Assembly (NCBI GenBank): GCA_938024995.1
Contig: CALJDU010000006.1
Location: 209,052-273,051, forward strand
Length of the DNA stretch: 64,000 bases
Origin: an uncultured bacterium
GTDB lineage: Bacteria > Myxococcota_A > Polyangia > Polyangiales > Houyiibacteriaceae
Reading direction: 5' to 3'
Shown here: in pieces, positions 29,179 through 38,424 of the stretch
Layout: each line of letters begins with the position of its first letter
Position numbering within the stretch: position 1 is the first letter of the stretch
Position numbers and translations under genes: made by a program
The notes under the pieces: model-generated
Told to the model about the DNA's origin: nothing
Seen by the model: only the letters and a program-made list of their open reading frames with translations
Database searches by the model: none

Positions 29179-29297
29179 CGCTGCATCCTAGCAGCCCCTC
29201 TTCAATCGCGCTGAAGTTCGGGCAGAACCACTGTTTCTCCCCTGTCCGGCGGGGGCCGCCCATTGACGCGCCCAAGGGTAGGGCGTAGGGAGGCCCC

Positions 29298-29885
29298 ATG
29301 CGGAAACAGGTGATTCCCGCCCTCGCGGCGTCGGTCTTGATCGTGGCTCTTGGCTGCGAATCTTCGTCCCCGTCCCTGGGTCAGGGTGAGCTCGCCCCGG
29401 AAGCGACCGAAGCTGCGCCGGGCAACCCAGAAGCGAACGCGGCAGCGAACACCGCGTCAGAGAACGAGAACGGCGACAACGCCGCCGCTGAGCCCGCTCC
29501 AGAGAACGCCAACGAGAACACCGGTCCGCGGACCTTTGGTGAAGCGCCGTCTGAGCGCGCGCTCGTCGCGCTCGCCGCGATCGCTGAGGATCCCGACACG
29601 TTCAATGGTCAGGTCGTGAAGACCGAGGGCGAGATCGCGGCCGTCTGTCAGCGGATGGGCTGCTGGATGGAGATCTCTGAGGAGGGCGTTCCGCCGATCC
29701 GCGTCCCGATGGCGGGTCACTCGTTCTTCCTTCCGAAAGACGTCGCGGGACAGCGCGCGTTGATCGAGGGCACCGTCGCGCTTCGTGAGCTGAGCGAAGG
29801 GGAGCGGCAGCACCTGGAAGAGGAGGGCGCGCTCGCGACCGCGAACCGTCTGCAGATCACCGCGACCGGCGTCGTGCTTCGCTAG
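29298..29885 (+). CDS. DUF4920-like lipoprotein
   Basis: A 195-residue lipoprotein: MRKQVIPALAASVLIVALGC (lipobox ALGC, Cys 20), a disordered Ala/Asn/Glu linker to about 75, then a compact domain with VVKTEGEIAAVCQRMGCWMEI, IRVPMAGHSFFLP and ALIEGTVALRELS. This block order (E-G-x-I-x-x-V-C-Q-x-x-G-C-W-M) is that of DUF4920, a small periplasmic beta-domain of unknown function with a conserved C-x(4)-C. The cysteine pair could bind metal or form a disulfide. It is followed after 15 bp by the TPR gene. Confidence 0.85.
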   Translation: MRKQVIPALAASVLIVALGCESSSPSLGQGELAPEATEAAPGNPEANAAANTASENENGDNAAAEPAPENANENTGPRTFGEAPSERALVALAAIAEDPDTFNGQVVKTEGEIAAVCQRMGCWMEISEEGVPPIRVPMAGHSFFLPKDVAGQRALIEGTVALRELSEGERQHLEEEGALATANRLQITATGVVLR

Positions 29886-29900
29886 AGCCTCGGGGGCGTC

Positions 29901-32540
29901 ATGTCCATTGAGAAGCTCCTAGAGCGCGCGAAGGCGCACATGCGCGACGGCCGGAACTACGCGGCCCTCGCCGACTTTGCGCGCGTGCTCGAGAGCGAGC
30001 CGGCGCACTCGCAGGCGAACGGGCAGCGCGGCGAGGTGCTGCGTCGGATGGGCCAGTACCGCGAAGCGATCACCGCGTTGACGACCGCGATCAACGGCGA
30101 CCCCAAGTATGCCTTCGCCCTCGCGAGCCGCGGCGACGCGTATCACCGGGTGGGAGAGAGCGCGCTGGCGCTCGCGGATCTGACCGCGGCGGTGGAGCAC
30201 GATCCCGTCTATGCCTGGGCGTACTTTCGTCGCGGCGAGGTGAAGCTGGATCTCGCGCGCTACGAAGAGGCGATCGAGGACCTGACCGCGTCGCTGGCGC
30301 TGGACGACTCACGCGCGATGGTGGTCGCGACCCGTGGTGAAGCGCACCGCTTGCTTCAGCGTCACGAAGAGGCGATCGAAGATTTTGATCGCGCGATCGC
30401 GCTGGACCCAAAGCTCGCGTGGGTCTTCGCCAGTCGCGGCAAGAGCCGCTCCCTCCTGGATCGACGCGAGGAAGCGGTGAGCGATTACGACGCGGCCGTG
30501 CGTCTCCAACCCGATTACGCCTGGGCGCTGTCGCAGCGCGGCGAGGTGCTCCGCTTGATGGGCAAGCACAAGCGCGCCAGCAAAGACCTGAGCCGCGCGA
30601 TCGCGCTCGACCCCAAGAACGCCTGGGCCTGGGCGAGCCGCGGCGCGTCGTATCGCGCGGACGGTCGCCTTGAGGAAGCGTGGGCAGATCTATCGCAAGC
30701 GATCCACCTAGACCCCAAGTACGCCTGGGCGCTCGCGAACCGCGGGATGGTCCTCTTCGACATGGCGCGCTTTGATGACGCGCTCAAAGATCTTAACCGG
30801 TCGCTCGCGCTCGACCCGAAGAACCGTATCGCGCTTGGTCGTCGTGCCGAGACGTTCGTCGAGCAGCGTAAGTACGACGCCGCGCTCGCTGACTTCGAAG
30901 AGCTGCTCACGCGCCAACCGGATGACCCGTGGGCGATCGCGCATCGCGCCGACACGCTTCGGCTCATGGAGCGACCCCTCGAGGCGCTGGCCGGCTTTGA
31001 TCGCGCGCTGGAGCTGAACAAGGGCTACGCCTGGGCGCTCGCGTCGCGCGGAGAGACCTACCACATGCTCGGCCGCAACGACGAAGCGGTGGAGGACTTC
31101 GACAGCGCCATCACGCTGCAGCCGGAGTATCCCTGGGCGCGCGAAGGTCGCGCCCGCGTGCTCGGAAAGGTCCACCTCCACGAGCGCGCACTGGTCGACT
31201 TTGATTGGCTGATCGGGCGCCGTGAGCGCTCGCCTCGGCTGCGTCGCCTGCGCGCCCAGACGCACGTCGCGCTGGATGACTTCGCGAGCGGCTTGACGGA
31301 TTACGAGCGGTCGATCCAGTTGCTCTTGAAAGACGATCAAGCGGCGGTGGACGCGACCCTCGGTGGCCACAAAGGGTGGATCGAGAAGGTTGACGCGATC
31401 CTCACGCGGCGCGTTGGAGGGGACGCGGATCGGCTCGCCGCGCGTTGGCGTGATCTCGTCGAGGCGATCGCCGGGCGCGGGAACGTCCTGCGCCTCCTCG
31501 GGAAACACGAAGCGGCGGAACGCGCGCTCGCGATGGCGCTTGAGCGAGAGCCTCCGGATCGCGCGTGGGCGTTGGCGCGTCGCGCGGATTGCCTGCGCGA
31601 GCTGGGTCGGTTGACCGAAGCGGTCGACACGTTCGCCGCGGCGCTCGCGCTCGGCGCAGATGTGTTCGCGTATTCGGGCCGAGGCGACAGCCTGCGTCAG
31701 CTCGGGCGGCTGGATGAGGCGCTCATCGATCTCGATCGCGCGGTGGAGTTCGATCCCAACGCGAAGTGGCCGCTCGGCAGCCGCGCGGACACGCTCCGTC
31801 AGCTCGGTCGCCTCGAGGAGGCGGTCGGCGCCTTCGATGAAGCGGTGCAAGCCGATCCTGAAGACCCGTGGCTGCTCGGTCATCGCGGCGAGACGAAGCG
31901 CCGGCTAGGGCGCCCGATGGACGCGCTCGCGGACCTGCACAAGTCCCTCGAGCTCGACCCTGAAGACGCCTGGACGTTGACCCGGCGCGCTGACGTCTAC
32001 CTCGACCTCGCGGGTCGCGCGGACAACACCGATGAGCGGCTCGCGCGTCTCGCCGACGCCTTGCGCGACATCGAGGAGGCGGCGCTTCGCTCGCCGGAAG
32101 ACGAAGAGATCGCGACCGCTCGCGCGCACGTCTACCGTCGGCTGGGTCGCTTCGATGACGCGCTGGTCGTGTGGGTCGAGCTGGTCGAGCGAAAGCCTCA
32201 TCGTCCTTACTTCCATTTCGGTCGGGCCGCGGTCCATCGCCTGCGCGGCGAGGACGCGGAGATGCACGAGCACCTCTCCCGAGCGCTCGCGCTCGCGGAC
32301 GCGACCATCACCAAGCACGAGGCGGAGACGGAGTCCCCCAATGTGTTGCCGCGCTTCGTCCGCGCGCTGATTCAAGAGGTCGCGGGAGACGTGACCGCTG
32401 CGGAGCGCGAGTGCGATGTTCTCGCGGCGCGAGAGTGGTCGCCGACCTGCAGGAACGGCGCGCAGCTCATACTTCGGCACCACGGTGATCTGATCGCTGA
32501 GCGGCTCGAGCGTTTCTCCGGCCTGATCCGCGCGGTCTAG
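29901..32540 (+). CDS. long TPR solenoid protein
   Basis: An 879-residue soluble protein made of roughly twenty tetratricopeptide repeats in 34-residue steps. The consensus is close to D-P-x-Y-A-W-A-L-A-S-R-G-E-x-x-R-x-L-G-R-x-x-E-A-I-x-D-x-D-R-A-I-x-L. A long stretch around 430-560 is less regular and may be a loop or interaction module. There is no signal or membrane segment, so it is a cytoplasmic scaffold. Highly similar repeat units indicate recent internal expansion. The gene is in tandem with the DUF4920-like lipoprotein but sits in a different compartment, so a shared function is not obvious. Confidence 0.9.
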   Translation: MSIEKLLERAKAHMRDGRNYAALADFARVLESEPAHSQANGQRGEVLRRMGQYREAITALTTAINGDPKYAFALASRGDAYHRVGESALALADLTAAVEHDPVYAWAYFRRGEVKLDLARYEEAIEDLTASLALDDSRAMVVATRGEAHRLLQRHEEAIEDFDRAIALDPKLAWVFASRGKSRSLLDRREEAVSDYDAAVRLQPDYAWALSQRGEVLRLMGKHKRASKDLSRAIALDPKNAWAWASRGASYRADGRLEEAWADLSQAIHLDPKYAWALANRGMVLFDMARFDDALKDLNRSLALDPKNRIALGRRAETFVEQRKYDAALADFEELLTRQPDDPWAIAHRADTLRLMERPLEALAGFDRALELNKGYAWALASRGETYHMLGRNDEAVEDFDSAITLQPEYPWAREGRARVLGKVHLHERALVDFDWLIGRRERSPRLRRLRAQTHVALDDFASGLTDYERSIQLLLKDDQAAVDATLGGHKGWIEKVDAILTRRVGGDADRLAARWRDLVEAIAGRGNVLRLLGKHEAAERALAMALEREPPDRAWALARRADCLRELGRLTEAVDTFAAALALGADVFAYSGRGDSLRQLGRLDEALIDLDRAVEFDPNAKWPLGSRADTLRQLGRLEEAVGAFDEAVQADPEDPWLLGHRGETKRRLGRPMDALADLHKSLELDPEDAWTLTRRADVYLDLAGRADNTDERLARLADALRDIEEAALRSPEDEEIATARAHVYRRLGRFDDALVVWVELVERKPHRPYFHFGRAAVHRLRGEDAEMHEHLSRALALADATITKHEAETESPNVLPRFVRALIQEVAGDVTAAERECDVLAAREWSPTCRNGAQLILRHHGDLIAERLERFSGLIRAV

Positions 32541-32555
32541 CCGGCTCGCAGGATT

Positions 32556-33608
32556 TTAGCCCGCGAGCGCGCTCGCTTCCGCGAAGAGCGCGTCGATGCT
32601 GTCGGGACCGGAACGCGCGCGTCCTTCCGCGATCGCGTGCACCCGCCTGGTCGCGGCGCGGTTGTAGGGGGTCGCGATCCCGTGCGCTTCGCCCCGCGTG
32701 ACGATCTCACCGTTGAGGAAATCGACCGCCGGGGTTTTCCCGTTCTCGATCGCGCGGAGCATTGACGATCTCAGGTTCCGATACTTTGCCCCGACGATGA
32801 GCAGGACGGCGTGCTTGGCGAGCATGCCGAGCGAACCGCGCCGGTCTTGATCGCGAAGCGATAGCCAAGGGAGATCGAGCGTCCCGGCGACCTTCTCGAG
32901 CGCCACGCCTTCCGCCTGCGCGACTTGAGTGACCTCGGTCATGATCTCGAGCGCCAGTCGGCGTACAACGCGGCGCCGCATGAGCCGGCCAAGGGTGTCG
33001 CCGCCGATGGTCCCGAGCGTGGAGATCGCGGCGTTGATCGCGAGCTTGCTCCAGCGCGCGCCCCTGAGGTTGTCGCTGACGTGGACGGCGCCGATCGGCG
33101 CGACGAGGTCCCGCAACGTGGAGAGCGCACGATCGTCATCGCGAGGGGAGAGCCGGCCCAACACGAAACCGCCGCGACTCGTGCGCGTCAGCTCACCGGG
33201 CGCGCTGCTGCTCGCGCCAAACGAGACGATCGCGCCGATCACGTTTTCCGCGCCGACGATGTCCGCGACGCGCGCTTCACAGAGCCCGTTTTGGAGCACG
33301 ACAAACTGCGCCTCGCCCACCTGATCGACGACTCCGCGCGCAGCGGCTTCGACGTGAGGCGGTTGGGTACAAAGAAATACAAATTCGTACTCACGCGTGG
33401 CTTCTTGGACGACCGTGACGCGTTCGACGGTCTCTCCGCCAAGGGCTTCGTCCCACAAGCGAAGCCCACCAGCCGCGGATTCCGCGATCGCGGAGTTCCG
33501 CGAGAGGACCTCAACATGGCACCGATGGGCGCGAGTGAGGTGCACTGCAATTGTACCGCCGATCGCGCCGCATCCAACGATGAGGACGTGGGGAAGAGAA
33601 GAGCTCAC
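32556..33608 (-). CDS. ketopantoate reductase family protein (PanE/ApbA-like)
   Basis: A 350-residue NAD(P)-dependent reductase. The Rossmann motif VGCGAIGGTIAVHL is at about 10-23. LCTQPPHVEAA is in the place where ketopantoate reductases carry their VKT-type strand. The ApbA C-terminal helical domain contains WSKLAINAAISTLGTIGGD, the family's K-x-x-x-N segment, with Lys as catalytic acid. It would reduce 2-dehydropantoate for CoA, but paralogues with other substrates are common. Start lies 42 bp from a divergent kinase, leaving very little promoter space. Confidence 0.88.
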   Translation of the reverse strand: MSSSLPHVLIVGCGAIGGTIAVHLTRAHRCHVEVLSRNSAIAESAAGGLRLWDEALGGETVERVTVVQEATREYEFVFLCTQPPHVEAAARGVVDQVGEAQFVVLQNGLCEARVADIVGAENVIGAIVSFGASSSAPGELTRTSRGGFVLGRLSPRDDDRALSTLRDLVAPIGAVHVSDNLRGARWSKLAINAAISTLGTIGGDTLGRLMRRRVVRRLALEIMTEVTQVAQAEGVALEKVAGTLDLPWLSLRDQDRRGSLGMLAKHAVLLIVGAKYRNLRSSMLRAIENGKTPAVDFLNGEIVTRGEAHGIATPYNRAATRRVHAIAEGRARSGPDSIDALFAEASALAG

Positions 33609-33650
33609 GGGTGACGAGAATCGTCACCTCGCGTCGAAGATCAACAAAGA

Positions 33651-34670
33651 ATGTCAGCAGGCGATGAACAAGGGATCGGAAAGAGACGGCATTTCACTGT
33701 TCCCCATTGTGGTCTATCCATTGCAGTGTCCGGCGCAGTGCAGCGCGGAGACCTCATTGCGGATCGCTACCTACTCTCGGAAGAGATTGGTGGCGGTCGT
33801 GGAGTTGTCTTCTCCGCGTCTCATGTTTTTTTGCAGCGCGAAGTCGCCGTGAAGCTGCTGCCGTCGATGGGCGTCCGCGGGGCGAAGAAGTTCGCCGCCG
33901 AGGCTCGCCTCCTAGGTCGGCTCCGGCACCCGAACATCGTGGAGGTCTACGACGCCGGTGTTCACCAACCGGCGGGGGCAAACGACCGGGTCGGCTACAT
34001 CTCGATGGAGCGGCTTCATGGACAGACGCTCAAGGACCGTTTGTCAGACACCGGGCGCCTCACGCTGCCCGAGATCACCACGCTCATTCAGCCGGTCCTG
34101 GAGGCGCTGTCGTATCTCCACGCGCGGGACATCATTCATCGTGACGTGAAGCCCTCGAACGTCTTCCTCACGGACGGAAGCACGGGGCCGTTGGCGCCCG
34201 CGGTTCCAAAGTTGCTCGACTTTGGGTTGAGCAGCGACCTCCACGGCGATCCACTCTCGAACCGCGTCGCGGGCACCATCCGCTACCTCTCGCCCGAACA
34301 ACTGAACCCGAACGTCACGCTCGACGAACGCGTCGACATCTGGGCGGTCGGGGTGATGCTCTATCGAATGCTGACAGGACGGCTGCCGTTCCAAGGTGGA
34401 CGACACGAAGTCATCATGCAGATCGTAGCGCGGAAGCCTCCGCCGCCCAGCAAGTGGGTCACGACCATTCCGCGCGCGATTGATGAACTTGTTCTCCGCG
34501 CGCTCGCGAAGCGACCTGAAGAGCGCGTCCAGTCCGCCGCGGAGCTCTTGCGCGCCTGGAACCGAGCCGTGGGTGAGCGCAACTGGAAGAGCGGGACCTA
34601 CCAAGCGAAGGCGGCGCGCTTGAGCCAGAGGCCCGAACTCGAAGACGAAGCGACGCCGCTCGTCTTTTGA
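33651..34670 (+). CDS. soluble Ser/Thr protein kinase
   Basis: A 339-residue Hanks-type kinase: GGGRGVVF loop (about 47-54), Lys 68 in EVAVK, HRDVKPSN (Asp 165), DFG (Asp 190), and SPEQ in the activation segment. A short basic C-terminal tail follows. There is no transmembrane helix or sensor domain. The glycine loop is IGGGRG rather than the usual G-x-G-x-x-G-x-V spacing, though three glycines are kept. The ATG at 33651 gives about 40 residues before the domain. It is divergent from the PanE-like gene and upstream of NDH-2. Confidence 0.9.
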   Translation: MSAGDEQGIGKRRHFTVPHCGLSIAVSGAVQRGDLIADRYLLSEEIGGGRGVVFSASHVFLQREVAVKLLPSMGVRGAKKFAAEARLLGRLRHPNIVEVYDAGVHQPAGANDRVGYISMERLHGQTLKDRLSDTGRLTLPEITTLIQPVLEALSYLHARDIIHRDVKPSNVFLTDGSTGPLAPAVPKLLDFGLSSDLHGDPLSNRVAGTIRYLSPEQLNPNVTLDERVDIWAVGVMLYRMLTGRLPFQGGRHEVIMQIVARKPPPPSKWVTTIPRAIDELVLRALAKRPEERVQSAAELLRAWNRAVGERNWKSGTYQAKAARLSQRPELEDEATPLVF

Positions 34671-34725
34671 TCTCGCGACGGGCGACCGACTTGCGGCCGT
34701 TGTGCTCTTGTGACTATCTCCGCCC

Positions 34726-36051
34726 ATGCGTGAACGGCACGTCGTGATCGTCGGGGCAGGGTTTGGCGGGCTCGCCGCGGCGCGCGCTTTGAAGGGCGCG
34801 CGCGACGTTCAAGTCACGGTCGTGGATCGTGAGAACCACCACCTCTTTCAGCCGTTGCTCTATCAAGTGGCGACCGCGAGCCTCCCGCCCCAGGCGATCG
34901 CGTCTCCGATTCGCTCCAGCTTCCGGCGTCAACGCAACGCGCGGGTCGTCCTCGGAGAAGCCGCCGAGGTCGATCGCGAGCAGCGCATCCTCACGCTGCG
35001 CGACGGATCGACGCTTCGGTACGACTACCTGGTGGTCGCCGCGGGCGCGAAGACCAACTACTTCGGCAAGTGGGCGGAGTGGGGCGATCACGCGCTCGGG
35101 GTCAAAGACCTGAGCGACGCGATCCGGATCCGCGAGCGCATCCTTTTGGCCTTCGAGGCCGCGGAGCGCGAAGAGGATCCGGAGGTTCGCGCGCGGCTGC
35201 TCACCTTCATCGCGATCGGGGCGGGCCCCACGGGCGTCGAGATGGCGGGCGCAATCAGCGAGCTCGGTCGGCAGGTGCTCGCGAAGGACTACCGACGGAT
35301 CGCGCCAAACGACATCCAGGTCTTGCTGCTCGAGCGCGGAGACCGCGTGCTCTCTCCGTTCGATCCGGAGCTGTCGGCGCGCGCGCTGGAACATCTCGAA
35401 GCGCTCGGCGTGACGGCGCGCTTCGGGTGCAGCGTGACGGATGTCGACGCGGAGGGCGTGACGTACACGAACAGAAAGGGTGAGGTCGTGAAAGTGCACG
35501 CCGCTGTGACCTGTTGGGCGACCGGGGTTCAACCGGTCTCCTTCGCAGCAAAGATCGGCGCCGCGACCCACCGCGGAAAGATCGTCGTCGACCAGCACTG
35601 CGCGTTGCCGAGCGACCGACACGTCTACGCGATCGGTGACATCGCCCACTTCGTCCCGACCGGTGAGGAACGTGGGCTCCCCGGTCTCGCGCCGGTGGCC
35701 ATGCAACAGGGAGCGCACGTCGCGAAAGCGATCGCGTCGGATGTCGCAGGGAAGTCGCGGCCCACCTTTCGTTACGTCGACAAAGGCATCATGGCGACGG
35801 TGGGGCGGTCCGCGGCGGTGGTCGAGGTCGGCAACTTCCGAGCGTGGGGACACTTCGCCTGGCTCACCTGGTGCTTCGTTCACGTCATGTTGCTGATCGG
35901 TTTCGCGAACCGTGTTCTCGTGATGCTCGCGTGGACGTGGTCCTACGTGACCATGAAAAGGGGCGCTCGGATCATCACCAGCGGGCACGACGCGGCTCAC
36001 GAGAACCAAGACCTGGATCCCCGCCCGCGACCCATGTCAGAGTCCCAGTAA
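34726..36051 (+). CDS. ndh: type II NADH dehydrogenase (NDH-2)
   Basis: A 441-residue FAD flavoprotein that transfers electrons from NADH to quinone without pumping protons. The FAD-binding GAGFGG (10-15) is followed by the family block HHLFQPLLYQVATASLPP. The second nucleotide site is IGAGPTGVEMAG (about 164-175). The GD-containing YAIGDIAHF and LAPVAMQQGAHVA, which contact FAD and quinone, are present. The C-terminal amphipathic/hydrophobic helices (WLTWCFVHVMLLIGFANRV) attach it to the inner membrane. It would lie in the respiratory chain. Confidence 0.94.
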   Translation: MRERHVVIVGAGFGGLAAARALKGARDVQVTVVDRENHHLFQPLLYQVATASLPPQAIASPIRSSFRRQRNARVVLGEAAEVDREQRILTLRDGSTLRYDYLVVAAGAKTNYFGKWAEWGDHALGVKDLSDAIRIRERILLAFEAAEREEDPEVRARLLTFIAIGAGPTGVEMAGAISELGRQVLAKDYRRIAPNDIQVLLLERGDRVLSPFDPELSARALEHLEALGVTARFGCSVTDVDAEGVTYTNRKGEVVKVHAAVTCWATGVQPVSFAAKIGAATHRGKIVVDQHCALPSDRHVYAIGDIAHFVPTGEERGLPGLAPVAMQQGAHVAKAIASDVAGKSRPTFRYVDKGIMATVGRSAAVVEVGNFRAWGHFAWLTWCFVHVMLLIGFANRVLVMLAWTWSYVTMKRGARIITSGHDAAHENQDLDPRPRPMSESQ

Positions 36052-36143
36052 GGGTCGCCCGCGACCGACGAACTCGATGCCGACTCACCTCACTGATGCG
36101 CGACGCGACCCCGCTCGACCCTTGATCGTCTGCCGCTAACGCG

Positions 36144-37274
36144 ATGACGTTGTTGATCATCTACCTGAGCGTTGCGCTCGGCTTCTCGTTCCTCTGCTCG
36201 GTGCTCGAAGCCGTGGTCTTGAGCGTCACGCCTTCTTACGTCGCGCGCCTCGTCGACGAGCAGCCCAAGGCGGGCGCGATCATGAAGGAGCTCAAGGAGG
36301 ACGTCGATCGTCCTCTCGCCGCGATCCTGATCTTGAACACCATCGCGCACACGGTCGGCGCGGCGGGGGTCGGCGCGGAGGCGCAGCGCTTGTGGGGCAG
36401 CGAGATCTTGGCGGTCGCGTCCGCGCTCCTCACGCTGGCGATCGTGGTCTTCTCCGAGATCATTCCCAAGACGCTCGGCGCGACCTACTGGCGAAGGCTC
36501 GCCCCCAGCGCCGCGCGGGTGTCGCGTTGGCTGGTGCGCGCGCTCTACCCGCTCGTCCTCGCCTCGGAGCAGATGACCCGGCTCCTCAAGAAGAAGGACA
36601 TCGAAGAAGAAAAGGTGTCGCGCGAAGAGATCGAGGCGCTCGCGCGCTTGGGCGGCGAACAGGGCGTGATCGCGGAGTCCGAATCGCGGATCCTCAAGAA
36701 CCTCTTCCGCTTGGGCTCGGTTCGCGTCCGCGATGTCATGACGCCTCGAACGGTCATGTTCACGCTTCACGCGGAGACCAGTGTCGGCGACGCGATCGAG
36801 ACGGAAGAAGCGATGACCTATTCGCGTATCCCGATCCATCGGGAGGGTCCGGATGACGTGGACGGGTACGTACTCAAAGACGAGCTCTTTATGGCCGCCG
36901 CGCGCGACGAGACGCATCGGCGCGTCGGTTCGCTCAAGCGTGACATCTTCGCGGTGCTCGATACGCTCTCGGTCAGCGCGCTCTTCGAGCAGCTCCTTGA
37001 GAAGCGGGAACACGTAGCGCTCGTGGTCGATGAGTACGGCGGCGTGGACGGAGTCGTGACGATGGAGGACGTGCTCGAGACGTTGCTCGGTCTCGAGATC
37101 ATCGACGAAGCGGACACCGTTCAGGACCTGCGGGTCCTCGCGCGCAAGAAGTGGCGCGAGCGCGCGAAGCGTCTCGGGAGCGAGATCCCGGAGCCGCTCG
37201 AAGGGACGCGCGAGGACGGTGAAGAGTTGGCCTCCGGTGAGGTGAACGTGATCAGCGAGCGCGCCCCCAAGTGA
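36144..37274 (+). CDS. CNNM/CorC-type membrane protein with CBS pair
   Basis: A 376-residue protein: DUF21 (CNNM) transmembrane domain with about four hydrophobic helices in the first 150 residues (SVLEAVVLSVTPSYVARL, SEIIPKTLGATY). A cytoplasmic CBS pair follows (about 200-330, VRDVMTPRTVMFTL, ALVVDEYGGVDGVVTMEDVLE). The C-terminal CorC_HlyC transporter-associated domain is missing. The family is linked to Mg2+/Co2+ export or its regulation, and older notes call members 'hemolysin'. Its stop overlaps the next start by 4 nt. Confidence 0.9.
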   Translation: MTLLIIYLSVALGFSFLCSVLEAVVLSVTPSYVARLVDEQPKAGAIMKELKEDVDRPLAAILILNTIAHTVGAAGVGAEAQRLWGSEILAVASALLTLAIVVFSEIIPKTLGATYWRRLAPSAARVSRWLVRALYPLVLASEQMTRLLKKKDIEEEKVSREEIEALARLGGEQGVIAESESRILKNLFRLGSVRVRDVMTPRTVMFTLHAETSVGDAIETEEAMTYSRIPIHREGPDDVDGYVLKDELFMAAARDETHRRVGSLKRDIFAVLDTLSVSALFEQLLEKREHVALVVDEYGGVDGVVTMEDVLETLLGLEIIDEADTVQDLRVLARKKWRERAKRLGSEIPEPLEGTREDGEELASGEVNVISERAPK

Positions 37275-37801
37275 ACGACCCGCGTCGGCCTGCTGCGGTC
37301 GTGTTTCTGCTCTCTGTCTGTTCGCTTCACTCAGTCGCGGTCGCGGACATCGCTCCGAACTGTCGCTACGGCGGAAACGGGCCGGCGTGTGTCGTCACGA
37401 CATGTGAAACGCAAGCGGACTGCGTGGACGCCGTGCGCGCCGCCCGCGCGGAAGAAGCCGCGGCGTCCGACAACCTCCTCATGCAAGCGCTCAACAGCTA
37501 TGAGCCACCCCCGTGCGTCGAAGAGTCTCTGTGTCTTGTCGAGATAGAGGACGTCGGTGTGTCGCGGTCTGCGGGCGCGTGCGGACCGGAGCTCGCGTGC
37601 GGGCAAGGGCGATGCGTACCCGGGCGCTATTGCGTTCAACCAAAAAGAACGCGCTCGCGCTTTGTGGACGGGATCGCGGAAGCGTCCACGCCCGCGGGCC
37701 GAGCTCCTCGTCTGCTCGCAGCGTTCAGCCTTCTGCTGACAGCGGTCGTTGGGGGAGGCGCGTGGGCGATGTATCGAAAACGAAGGCAGGACCGTTCCTA
37801 A
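37271..37801 (+). CDS. Cys-rich secreted protein with C-terminal anchor
   Basis: A 176-residue protein starting at GTG within the GTGA overlap of the preceding stop. Signal peptide (1-about 25) is followed by about ten cysteines in the first 130 residues, spaced like EGF/knottin-type modules. A C-terminal transmembrane helix (LLAAFSLLLTAVVGGGAWAMY) ends in RKRRQDRS. Such an arrangement resembles C-terminal sorting tails of Myxococcota, although the invariant Cys of MYXO-CTERM is not at its usual place. Function unknown. Confidence 0.72.
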   Translation: MNDPRRPAAVVFLLSVCSLHSVAVADIAPNCRYGGNGPACVVTTCETQADCVDAVRAARAEEAAASDNLLMQALNSYEPPPCVEESLCLVEIEDVGVSRSAGACGPELACGQGRCVPGRYCVQPKRTRSRFVDGIAEASTPAGRAPRLLAAFSLLLTAVVGGGAWAMYRKRRQDRS

Positions 37802-37924
37802 ACGCCCGAACCGCGTACCTCGCTTTTTGGGAGTCCTGCGGGTGAAAACATCCCCCGATTTGGACCCCTGATCGTTTTCATGCGAGAACTTTGGGCGCCG
37901 CCGGTGGGCGGTAGGAGAACTTGA

Positions 37925-38326
37925 ATGAGCTACAAACGATTCAGCTTTCTCGTGGTGGTCCTCGCGTTTGCCTTTGGCTGCGGAGGGACGAACTACGTTC
38001 TTACAGGCACAGACCGCTCGGTCGGGACTGATGGACAGGTCGAGGTCGAAAAGATCGACGGCGGCAACAGCATGGTCACCATCGAGCTTGAGCACCTCCC
38101 GCCCCCTGGTCGTCTGACCGAGTCGGCGACGTGCTACATCGCGTGGTTCCAGCTCGCTGGACAGATCAACAAAGCCGGCGTGATGGAATACGACGACGGT
38201 GATCGCACGGCGACGATGATGGCGACCACTCCAGAGAGCGAGTTCACGGTGATCGTGACGGCGGAGAGCACCACCGACGTCAGCGCGCCGAGTGACTTCG
38301 TGGTCGCGCGCCAGCAGGTCGACTGA
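37925..38326 (+). CDS. small lipoprotein
   Basis: A 133-residue lipoprotein: MSYKRFSFLVVVLAFAFGC, lipobox AFGC (Cys 19). The mature part is beta-rich (VEVEKIDGGNSMVTIELEHL) and may be an all-beta domain of about 100 residues. No family recognised. AGGAG is seven bases before the ATG. A strong hairpin terminator lies 39 bp after its stop, so it is a single-gene unit. Confidence 0.85.
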   Translation: MSYKRFSFLVVVLAFAFGCGGTNYVLTGTDRSVGTDGQVEVEKIDGGNSMVTIELEHLPPPGRLTESATCYIAWFQLAGQINKAGVMEYDDGDRTATMMATTPESEFTVIVTAESTTDVSAPSDFVVARQQVD

Positions 38327-38365
38327 AGCTCGATCCCGAACTTGGAGGATCTCCTCCAGACCAGC

Positions 38366-38396
38366 AAGGCCCACGGCGACGTGGGCCTTTTTCGTT
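38366..38396 (+). terminator. strong hairpin terminator
   Basis: AAGGCCCACG and CGTGGGCCTT form a perfect 10-bp stem over a 4-base loop (GCGA), followed by TTTCGTTT. It ends the small lipoprotein transcript. Confidence 0.9.
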
Positions 38397-38424
38397 TGCG
38401 GCGGTTCGGTGGTATTGCGTTCCC

